Assembly: GCA_001600635.1 (NCBI GenBank)
Contig: BCKL01000019.1
Location: 328,879-370,284, forward strand
Source of the DNA: Leucosporidium creatinivorum
Lineage: Eukaryota > Basidiomycota > Microbotryomycetes > Leucosporidiales > Leucosporidiaceae
Length of the DNA: 41,406 nt
Reading direction: 5' to 3'
Position numbers and translations under genes: made by a program. The stretch's first letter is position 1. Each line of letters starts with the position of its first letter. Positions 22,715 through 32,209 of the stretch are shown here, in pieces. Below the pieces are notes generated by a model. It searched no databases, was not told the DNA's origin, and was given only the letters and a program-made list of their open reading frames with translations.

Positions 22715-24458
22715 CTACAAGGGAAGGGTATCGTGGCAGGAGGGGGGCATAGTAGGTCTAATCGAAAAGTCTAGCTTCTCGGGGCACTGCAAACAGAACT
22801 GAATTCCCTCGTTGAGCGAGAGCGGAGAAGGCGAGGCGGAGAGGGGAGGGGAGGAGGGTCGACGATGTCGTAGAGCGCGGTTGAGGGTCATTTGGAAGAT
22901 CATGTCGTTGCTGAAGAGGATTAGAAACGTTGGTCAGCTTTCTGAGGAAGTCTGGACGAGCGGAGCCAAGTGGGAGAAGAAGAGCGAAAGCCGAGGCGAC
23001 TCACACAGGCGAGCAGGAGTGCATGCCAGCATAGTTACACTTGCCGTGCCAGTGGAAAGAACTGGCTTGGCTGAGTGGGAACTCCATCGTGTCGAACATG
23101 GCGCCACCGAGAGATGACCTGGCGAGGAATCCAGATTAGCGAACCGCTGGCGAGCCGAGCGGCGAAACACCAGCCTACACATCGAAAGCCTCAACTCGGT
23201 CTTCAGAGCTCTGTGAGGTGCTTGCTGCTAGAGCGGAGACTACCTCGGGACTCCACGAAACCTCAGGAGACTGGGTCCGATGGCTAGCGAGGAAAGCGCC
23301 GTCCCATCCCTCGCCGAGCCAACTCCGATATGTCGCCAGCGTCGAGTAGTTGCCAGCAGCGTTGCCGTTGACCTCCCATAGCACAACATCGGGTCCTCTC
23401 CCGTCCCTCTCCTTCCCCATCTGCTGAAGCATCGCCTTCGAATCCCGAGTGTAGTCGCCGACGCAGAGGTTCTCGTTGGTCGTCCGGATGCACTGCTCCC
23501 TGAAGTCGAGGTAGGAGAGACGGAGGCGATGCACCTCGACCGAGAGCCTTCCCCAGCACTTCCAGAAGTGCGAGGTCGGCGCCGAGAGGTTGGCGGCTCG
23601 TTCGCCTAGGAGGTGGTCGAGTCCGGCGAAGAAGATGCCTCTCCAGACCGAGGTTCCGACGACGGCGATCCAAAGGTCCTGCTCGGCGAGCTCCTCGGCG
23701 GTGTAGATGTGGAAGTAGCACGTCCGAGGGAGCCAGATCCAGCCGTACCGAACGCAGGCGAGGGGAGTGTCCTCGCAGCGCACCCAGCGCCCTTCGGTCG
23801 TGTCCTCCTCTCCTGTACAGCGATCCTGGGGGAAAGCGAGCTCTTGACGACCTGATCCTCGAGCGACCGAACCATCTTGGCGAGCGACCGTAACGTTGAA
23901 GCCTTCGACTGGACCGAGCGAGCGCCAGTAGGGGTAAGGCTTCGTGACTTGACCCCGCTTGAAGACGTCGGCTCGTAGGGTGTACACTCCAGCATCGAGT
24001 GGACGGTAGCGAGCGATGTAGCGACCTCCTCCTTCGTATACGACCTTGGCAGCGAGCCTCGCCGGCCCCTCGAGCGTTACGCTAATCGCTTCATCGGCGC
24101 CGAGGGATGGGCCGTTCTTCCTCGCGGGTAGGTCGATGTAGATGATACTTTCCACGCCCTGCTTGCCTCCCGCGATCCCTGGCCCTCCTAATCGAGCTGC
24201 ACTGCTGAGCTTTGACTTTCCCCAGTACGCATGTTCGGGAAGCTCGAGAGCGCTGCCTCCGCCTGGATGGTCGAGATGTGGAGGATGTCGAGTGTGGAAC
24301 TGAAGTGCGAGGAAGCCGAGGAGGACTAGGAGGAAGATGCTGATGGTGCGCTTCTTGCTGAGACTCGCAGCCGGAAACGACGTCGGAAGGAGAGATTGCT
24401 GAGGCTGCGAAAGGAGGGGGGCATCGTCCAGCTTCTCCCTCGGCGCCTGGTGGGCCAT
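22715..24458 (-). CDS. Ig-like + GTS-type PC-esterase-like membrane protein, copy 3
   Basis: Three exons (24458-23179, 23118-23005, 22910-22715) give 529 aa, with splice sites and phases matching copies 1 and 2. A tail with possible dileucine signals (DDAPLLSQ) precedes an anchor at about 38-53 (TISIFLLVLLGFLALQF). The Ig-like domain (ISVTLEGPARLAAKVVYEG) is the most diverged of the three. The central block from GFNVTVARQDG through VVGTSVWRGIFFAGLDHLL to FWKCWGR is nearly identical to the other copies. FHWHGKCNYAGMHSCSPV holds the candidate His. An in-frame ATG at 24554 could extend the protein; I chose 24458 because it gives a tail length like the paralogues. Probably a Golgi glycan-modifying enzyme; activity unknown. 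Confidence 0.82.
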
Positions 24459-24831
24459 GGGTTCGAGAGTGTAGCGAAAGCAGTAGCAAGGACACAGAGG
24501 AGCGGGAGCAAAGCCAGCAATCGCTTCCACTTGGCATCCGACCGTTTGGGCCAAGTCCTGACGACTCCAAGTACTCCCGTTGGCGGGGTAAAGCTAGAAG
24601 TCGACGGCTGCCGGCCGCCTTTTGGATTTACTGCATGTAGCGTTGCAGGAAACAAAACTTTCGTTGGTCTTGTGTGTGTGTTGTTAGGCTCGCTAGCGCG
24701 TTGACCTCGGTTAAAGCTGCCTTTGCCGAGATCGCCGAGTTTCGGGGTGAGATGGCGAACTAAGCTACATAAGTTGACTCTGTATCTACAAATGCTCCGC
24801 ATACTACAACACGAGATGAACTCAATACACC
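24459..24831. promoter_or_regulatory. intergenic region upstream of GTS copy 3
   Basis: 373 bp between the copy 3 start and the stop of the next minus-strand gene. It marks the boundary between the glycan genes and the unrelated genes to the right. No other feature is seen. Confidence 0.35.
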
Positions 24832-27800
24832 TCAGATCATCGCCCTGAGCACATCCTTAGGCAGCTCCTTCCTCGGCGCTGGCGACTCGGCGCTCCTAAA
24901 GTCGACCTCAAACCTCGGCCTTCCTCCCGCATCCCCAACCTCGATTCCCTTCCGCGACCCCAAGCTTCCCATCGTCCTATGCTTCCCCTCCATGGCCACA
25001 GTCGATCCTCGCCTTGCAGGAGCAGCGTTGGTGAGCGCCGAGATGGCGCTCTGCGAGAGCATGACCGACGAGGTGGAGACGGTGGAAGAGGAACGAGAGG
25101 AAGCTGGTGAATGATGACCACTGTGGCTGCGAGAGCGGGCGTGGAGGGTAGGAAGGGGAGGAGGAGGAGGCACGTCGACGCTGCTGGAGGTGGAGTTGGC
25201 GGCGGGGAGGTTGAACACGAGATTGCTGAACTTCTTGGAGAGGGACTTGGCGCGGCGGCGAGGGGTCTTGCCTGGCATTGGTACGTCTTCCGAAGGTTCG
25301 GCGGTGTCGGTGGAAGGAGCGGGAGAGTCCGTAGCGGGCACTACGGGCGAACCTGAGAATGAAAATCGTCAGCTAGGCGAAGTCGGAGTCGACAAAGATC
25401 TGAAGCTCACTCTCATCAGCGCGAGACCTGCTACCGCCAAAGAATCCGCCGAGCTTGGGGAAGGCAGCCCACATGGACGAGGGCGTCAGAGCGGTAGGAA
25501 TGATCTTGGGCTGCTCGTCGTCCTTCTTGACCGGCTCCTCCGTCTTGACCAACTCCTCCTTCTTCGGTCGCTGGCTGTCGAGCGACAGACGACCAAAACG
25601 CGGTGTAGTAGACTCTTGCGGCGGCGTAGGAGCACGAGCCATGGGCGTAGGGACTCGCGGAGGAGTCGACGATTCGGAGAGGGAAGGAAGGGGAGGTGCG
25701 GGCGCTGGTCGACTGGGAGTGATGCCGTAGGCCGAGTTGCGAGGAGAGATGGTCGACCAGCGATGAGGAGTAGCACTCTCGGCGTCCTCGTCGATGCTTG
25801 GGACCGTCAGCGAGTCGGCGGGAGGAGCAAGCTTGCGCTGTACTCTCCGTAGTGGGCGAGTGTCGGAAAGCTCGTTGAGGGGGAAGAGGGCGGAAGAAGG
25901 GTTGTGAGGACTCGACTGGGAGCGGTAGTGCCCTCGAAGGACTGGCGAGCGGTTCGTCGAGGTGGTGGAAGCTTCGGAGATGGTAGTCGCCGTCGTGGCG
26001 TTGGAGGCTCGTCGCTCGTGCTGGAATCCCAGAGCCTCTTGCAGGGCGTCGAGCGTATTGGCGAGCTCCAGGCTCGACGAAGAGCTGGTGTCAGACGAAG
26101 AAGGAGGAGCTTCGGGCGAGTCCTCGTCCTTGGTGATGCCGAACACGCCCAATCCGACCTCGGGCGCTTTGAGCACCTCGGGCTCTTCTGCCAGCTGCTC
26201 CATCTCTTCCGGATCCATCTTGACGTTGCCGAGGAAGGAAGCGAGGTTGACGGAAACGGAGGGGCGTCGTTCGCCGAAGGAGAGGGAAGGCGAGTAGCCG
26301 TCCTTGTGATTGAGAGGGCTGTAGACCTCTGACCCGATACTCGAGGGAGAGGCTTTGGGTGATGCGCCGGTGGTAGAGGAGAAGCGGGAGGAGAGGTGAG
26401 GAGGTAGCTGAGAGGTGGGGGTTGAGGTGCTGAAGGATTGAGGAGAGCGAAGGTCGGATGGCGAGAGCTTGGGTCCTCCTCCCGCGCGAGCTTCGGCGGG
26501 CGAGAAGAGTCCTCGACCGACTGCCGCTGACCACTTGTGCGGCGAGGCGGTGCCAGCGACCTTCGGAGGGAGTGGTTGAGGCTGCGACTCGACCTCATCG
26601 CGCATTAGAGGCTTGGTCGATCCCCTCCTCTTCGCCCAATCCCTCTGCACCTTCTTCCCACCATCACTACTATTCGTACCCGACGACCTCCTCCTCTCAA
26701 TCTGCGGGAATCCCTCCGGTTCGAGCGCTCGAATCTCATGCACTGGCGGCGGCTCGTAAGCCAGCTCGGCGAGCGCTGCCGGCTCGAACTTGATCGAATC
26801 GGATCTCCCTCGTTCGGTCTCTCCGCTGAGGGGAGCCTCGAAGTCGAATTCGACGCGACCGACGACAATGGCTGGTCCAAACGAGGCTTCGTCGTCTCCT
26901 CCTCCGCTGGTCCGGCGCGAAAGGATGCGAGTCGAGCCGAGGTAGGGGGAGGTGGAGGAGAGGTCCGACTTGTTGCGGCGGTGGTGCGAAGGTGTACCCT
27001 GAGGTTGTGGGGAAGAGATGGAGCCGGAGAAGAAGGAGTAGGATCCGAAGAGGCCGCCTGGATGGGAGGGAGTAGCCGGCGCAGCAGGCGAAGCGTAGTC
27101 GTCGCTCGTGGTGCTCGAGAAGGACTGTCCTCGAGGGAAGTCGTCCTCAAACAGATCCTCCCATAGGAGTCTCCATGCATCGGCTCCGATTCGAGGTCCG
27201 TCGTCGGTTGGGATTTGAGATTTGACCGAGTCGGCGGTCGAGAGAAGGTAGAGGGCGATGTCGTCGATAGAGGGGAGCTTGTACTCGTGAGCGATGGCGA
27301 CGAGTTGGGCGTGGAGAGTCGAGTGTAGGGATACAAGGGATCCGCGCCTGTAATCCGAAAGGTCAGTATGGCTTCGTAGCGAGTTGACGGAAATGCTCGG
27401 CGCACCTCGAAGCTGCTCGCTTCTTGAGCCGAGGCGAGTCCGTAGCGAGATTGAGTGCGGGGACGACGGTGAGGAGGTACTGTCGCTTGCGCTGCCGTGA
27501 CCTCATGCTATCCGCCGAATTGCTGCCGCCTTGGTGGACGAACATGGACGAAGTCGACTCGCGCGAAGGCGCCGGATCTTGGAGAAAGGCGTAGGGGAAG
27601 GGGCCAGCTCCTCCTGGCGTCGATGGAGTGTCGGAAATGGCAGGTGAAGGAGGAGCATGCGGATCCGCCAACTCCTCCATCTGATCCTGATGATGGTCGT
27701 CGGCCGTCTTGAGCCCCAGCCAGTCCCTCCAGGAGCTCTTGCGCTCGCCCGAGGGCACCGGCTCGGCGTGCTCCTCCTCCTTCGGCGTACGCTCCTGCTT

Positions 27801-27998
27801 TCCCTTTGGCGGCGGCGTCGGTGCTACATCGCGGTCTGCCTCCTCCTCCTCCTCGGCTCCAACATTCGGCGTCCTGGGCGGCGAATCGAGCGAAATGGAG
27901 CGGATGGAAACGCTCGACAAGGAGCTCGTCTCCGATTCCTCCGATACAGCTTCTAGCAATCGTACTCCTGGTGGCACGCTGTAGTCCATCGTGTCCAT
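24832..27998 (-). CDS. large disordered basidiomycete protein of unknown function
   Basis: Three exons (27998-27406, 27347-25411, 25352-24832) give 1016 aa. I do not recognise a named domain. One ordered stretch spans the first splice junction: RKRQYLLTVVPALNL, then RRGSLVSLHSTLHAQLVAIAHEYKLPSIDDIALYLL at about 198-233, which I associate with a conserved but uncharacterised Dikarya family. The rest is Ser/Pro/Thr-rich with many RRxS sites (RRRSSG, HRRNKSD, RRGSTV) that suit phosphorylation by basophilic kinases. SSMWAAFPKLGGFFGG is a short hydrophobic motif near 830. The frame stays open upstream of 27998 to a CCCTACAG acceptor-like site near 28107, so a 5' exon may be missing from this model. 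Confidence 0.7.
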
Positions 27999-28793
27999 GC
28001 GAGGAGAAGAGTCGGAGGAGACAAAAGGGAGGCTGGGCGTGCGGTTTCCAGCCTGCGAAGGCGTCGGCGCGAGGAAGAGACGACGGGAAGAGGGTGAGGA
28101 GGCTGCTGTAGGGTTACAGATCAGTCTATGAGACTACTGCTGCTGTACAGCGAGCCGCCCCGAGCTCTACAACTCACCTCTAGATTACGCTTCGAACTAG
28201 CAGCTCGTGCAGGCGAGAGAGGGCTTGCAGGCGAACGGCAAGAGCAGCAGAGCAGGCGGGCGAGCGTGAGAGGTTACAGAACAGCACTCGGGCTGCTGCA
28301 GTGTGTGTCGAGGTGCAGAACGAGGAGTAGCAAGAGGCAAAGAGGCGACTTGCGATGATTTACGGACGCGCCTCTCCGAGCTCGCTCACCTTCCCTTTCC
28401 AGCGAGGGCCAGATTTCGGAGCTCGTTTGGTTGGTGGCCATCGGAACAAAAGCCTGGAGGGGGACCACACTAAACTGACGTCGTGGCAGTTCGCGGCTCT
28501 CGCTCTTCCGTCCGTCGCAAGATTGAGAAGAAGCGCGAACCGAGAAAGCCTTCGCCGAACTCATCGCCGAGGCTGCCCCGGGTCGCTGCTGTCATGTGGC
28601 CATAGCGACGTCGTTACAGGTTCCTATGCCTTTGTTCTAGTAGTGACAACTGCGTGTGTATAGTGAGGACAAATGCGAGCAACGAGGGGGACTATAAGCT
28701 TGCGGAAGTGCGAGTGCAGGGAGTATCAGAAGCGACGGGGGGTAGTTATGTATAGTGCTGGTGAGCCGATCCGGAGAAGTCGTGTATAGTGTA
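27999..28793. promoter_or_regulatory. intergenic region with possible 5' exon of the disordered protein
   Basis: 795 bp. On the minus strand a donor-like GTGAGTTG (about 28175) and an acceptor-like CCCTACAG (about 28108) suggest a 5' UTR intron or an unresolved first exon. No ATG-led frame joins in phase by eye. The left end adjoins the stop of the YTH gene. Confidence 0.35.
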
Positions 28794-31569
28794 CTAGAAT
28801 CCAGGAGGAGGAGGAGGAGGATAGACAGGGAGAGGGAGAGGTTGCGAGGGAAAGAAGGTCATACCGAGGGGAGATGGCGGGCGCCGAGCAATGAGGGAGG
28901 GCTGAACTGCTCGAGCTAGCTCTTCGAGGAGTACTCCGCCGGCGACGGGCTCGACCTCGGTACCTAGTGGATCGGGGGGACATCAGTACTCGGCGAGGCT
29001 ATCTCATCATGAAGAGGAAGGACGAACCATCTCGGCAGATTTTGACCTCACGTTTGGCGTTGAACGAGTTGGTGATGTGGCGAGTGCGCGAGAAGGAGAC
29101 ACCAGTACTGCAATTCAACCTCGTCAGCGATGCTTCAGAGTAATCGTCAGGCGAGAACTCACGTCGAAAGCCACTCGACCTGGAACGGTCGCCTTGGCGC
29201 TGGCGAGGTTTCCGCTGGCAAGCCAATCAAAGGAGGCTTGGGCGGCGATGTAACGGCGCTCTTGGATGAGCGTTCGTGGTCGGGGAAGATGGGCGAGCGC
29301 ATGCGGGCACTGCATTCGAGTTGCGAACGACTCGAGAGTCAGCGAAACCGCGAGTGAGGAGCTGGTCGAGAACGTGCTCACAATCCTGCCCAACTGCCCG
29401 ACTTGTTGGCGCTGAAGATGAGGAAGACGCCGTCGCTAGCTGTACGGTAAGCTTGGTCGAGTACAGCCTGGGAGAGAGGGAGAGAGGGGTCAGCTCGATG
29501 CTCGGCGCAGGCGCGCCGACGGAGCGCGAGAAAGGCAAGACTGACCTCGTTGTGCGGCTAGGTGAGGAGAGGAGTGGAGGGAGATGAAAAGTCAGCCGTC
29601 GCCCGACAACTCCGAGAGCAAGCAAGCTCGACTCACCTGCGTGGCCCACCAGCCAGTCTTGGCCGACTGCTCGAGGTCGAACTGGTTGTGGGATTTGAGG
29701 ATGAAAAAGCGCTGTTTCGGCGATAGAGCACGAGTCAGCGATGTGTTCCCTCAGCCCTCCTACCCGCTTCTACTACTCACCTTTGGAAAATGCTCCCCCA
29801 GGAACTCCGAATCGGTCGAGCTCGTCTCGGTCGACTCAGCACCCCCTCCCTCCCTCCTAACCTCCTCCAACTCATTCCCTAGCTCCCTTCTCTCCTCCAC
29901 CCACGCCTTATGCAACCCACCACCCCTCTGAGCGCCCACGCCGCTCTTCTTGTCGTCCTCGGCGCGCCTCACTCGGCAAACGAGGGGTTTGCATTTCGGA
30001 TCGGAGGGGCGGAGGAGAGTGCCGTGCGATTGGGCGATCATGTGGTGTAGATGGGCTTCGGTGGAGAGGTTGACGAAGGCACATTGGGATCTGTGGCGGA
30101 AGGCGAGTCAGCGAGATCGGGGAAGGGGAGAGGGGAGAGAGAGAGGACCAACCGAGCGATAAGGTGTACGCTCTGTACTCCGGCAGTACCATCTGAGTCG
30201 GAGAGTCTCGCGCGACTGAGAAAGAAGGCCCAAAGCTCGGCTTCGGTCGAGTCGGGCGGAACGTCTGCTCGGCGAAAGGTCAGCTCTGCGTTCAGACGAG
30301 ATGAGGAAGACACGACTTACTGCCCATCCACATCGCATGATTGGTCCTCTCCGGTGGTCCCGACCTCAGCTGAGGAGCCGAGTGTTGAGGCGAGAGGGAG
30401 AAGGATTTGGCCGAGCCCGTAGCCGGAGGGGTGTAAGGAGGATTGACGTGGCGAGGAGGGAGGGTCCGATGGTGGTCTGGAGGAAGGTGGTAGAGTGGAG
30501 GAGGAGCTTGGCGCTGCAGAGGTCCTCGAGAAGCTGCGAAGGAGAGCGGAGGCTGAGAAGCACTAGCGCCGAAGCGAGGCAGTCCTCCCGCTCCCTCCGA
30601 CAGTCGACGAGTCCTCGGTCCTCTCCCTGAGCTCGAGCGACCCAATCCCAATCCAACAGCACTTCCACCACTCCCTGCTGCACCTCCCCATCTCGTATAT
30701 TTGCCGCCTGAACCCTCACCACCAAGATATTCCCCACCAGGCAGCGTCATCCCTTGCGCATGATGCTGAGCGACCAGTCCATCATTTTGACCTTCATAGT
30801 ACGCCGGAGCGAAGCTTTGTCGATCGGGAAAGAGAGGCGAGGAAGGTGCACTGATATGCGCTTGACGCGGAGGAGTGAAGCCGGCGCCGTGAGGGTCGAA
30901 GGGAGGGTGAGGAGGGTAGATCGGCGGTGGAGGCGGGTGAGAGGGTTGGAAGGAAGGTGGGAGGCGATGCGATGAGAGTGGAGTTGAAGGAGGAGGTGCT
31001 GGAGTAAAGGGTGCGGCGAGAGAGGTGAGGGAGGAAGCTCGGAGCGCTGGATTCGGGCCAGTCGGCGCCCACGGGTCGAATGGCTGCGATGGTAGAGGGT
31101 TGGACAGCCGTCGAGCTGCAGTGGTATCGGGTAGATCGAGGTGGTGCGAAGTCGGAGCCTTGAGCGAGACGGATCGGCCCAGCTTTGTGTTTTGAGCCTC
31201 GTCAGACTGAGCGCCGAACCGAGTCGGCGGCGGCGGCAGCGGCAATGCTGCTGCTGCTCCTGCACCGTTCTCTACAGCGCTCTGCAGCACTTCTCGAACC
31301 TCATCCCATCCTCCCTCATCCCTGAGTTCTCCATCACTGACGGGCACAAAAGCGCTGCTGCCACTCGGCCAGCCCGTCTCGGCGGAGGCGAGGACGGTCG
31401 ACGGCGGCGGATGAAGCTGCGCGGCTGCCGAGTTGATTGCCGGGGTGAATGTCGGTGGTGAGAGCACTAGCTCTGGTGTACCAGGTGCAGCCGCGAGCGA
31501 ATCGAACCGAGTCGGAGGCGTCCAGCTGAGCGCTTCTCCTGCCCTGCGCTCGCCGCCAGAGACCTGCAT
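28794..31569 (-). CDS. RRM and YTH domain RNA-binding protein (m6A reader family)
   Basis: Nine exons (31569-30321, 30264-30153, 30090-29781, 29711-29637, 29557-29546, 29467-29382, 29309-29163, 29107-29028, 28963-28794) give about 746 aa. The first 410 residues are Pro/Ser-rich and disordered. An RRM follows (MGNVPPDSTEAELWAFF, then SQCAFVNLSTEAHLHHMIA). The YTH domain begins RFFILKSHNQFDLEQSAK at 558, with aromatic-cage candidates W578/W579 (GWWATQ) and W661 (FQVEWLST), plus VFLIFSANKSGSWAGFARM and HITNSFNAKREVKICRDGTEVEPVAGG. YTH proteins bind N6-methyladenosine RNA. Exon 5 is a 12-nt microexon coding PHNE. The first Met is uncertain: an acceptor-like site lies just upstream of the chosen start, so a 5' exon may exist. 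The end could also be an alternative 3' exon stopping at 28726. Confidence 0.85.
29546..29557 (-). other. 12-nt microexon of the YTH gene
   Basis: CCGCACAACGAG (minus strand) encodes PHNE between GWWATQ and AVLDQAYR. It is flanked by CACCTAG on the 5' side and GTCAGT on the 3' side. Other YTH proteins have an HNE sequence at this place, and skipping it would keep frame but remove four domain residues. Confidence 0.75.
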
Positions 31570-32209
31570 AAAGCGGTCGAGCTGCTGCTGGGCCGATGAA
31601 AGCAGGAAGAAGGTCAGCTTATTGCACTGCAGCTTTTGAGAGCACACTCACTCACTAGTTTGCCTCAGAATTCGACTGACGGAGGGAAACGCGTCGAGAA
31701 ACAGCGACGTCAAGGTTGATCCCCGAGGCAGCGGCGGCGAAGGGCTGGTGATGTACTAGGGTACAGCGAAGATGGCGGGTCGAGATGTAGAGTTGCTGGT
31801 CTATAGTCTGCTGCTCTACCCAGCAATTCTGATGTGGTGGGAGAGAGAAACTCGCTGACCCTTCTCTTGCTGAGATCATGACGCTCGACTAGTCGTCGAA
31901 AAGGAAGCTTGTTCGTCGGCCAGTTGCACTGGAATATCTCGATGGAAGCGCGAATCGACGGGATTCTGTAGCTGGTTCTGTCGCTGCCTTGCTTGCATGG
32001 CAGCTTGCCATTCCTCTTCCCTCGCCCTCTGCCCCTCGCCGAACAGCCGAAGCGTGAGCGTATATCAACACCGAGTCAAGCTTTTTCCGCGCCGAGACTA
32101 GCAGTGGACATTCGGGTGGAATGTATAGTAATATTGGTGTCGTGGTAGACAGGATAGAAGAGGGTAGGAGGGGGGGAAATCCATGCGAGGTGCGATGTCG
32201 AGGGCCGAA
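31570..32209. promoter_or_regulatory. intergenic region upstream of the YTH gene
   Basis: 640 bp. A minus-strand ATG at 31879 opens a 74-codon frame ending near a GTGAGTGAGTG donor, but its phase does not join the YTH frame. This could be a 5' UTR exon or an upstream ORF. The left end is the YTH promoter side; the right end adjoins the guanylyltransferase stop. Confidence 0.4.

Noticed and set aside
28726-28793. Alternative last exon of the YTH gene
   Set aside because: A GTATGA donor and TTCTAG acceptor fit in phase, but the putative intron lacks a CTGAC branch, and the unspliced frame reaches a stop at 28794 cleanly.
31655-31879. Possible first exon of the YTH gene beginning MISAREGS
   Set aside because: Neither donor at its end joins the downstream frame in phase without a stop. 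It may be 5' UTR.
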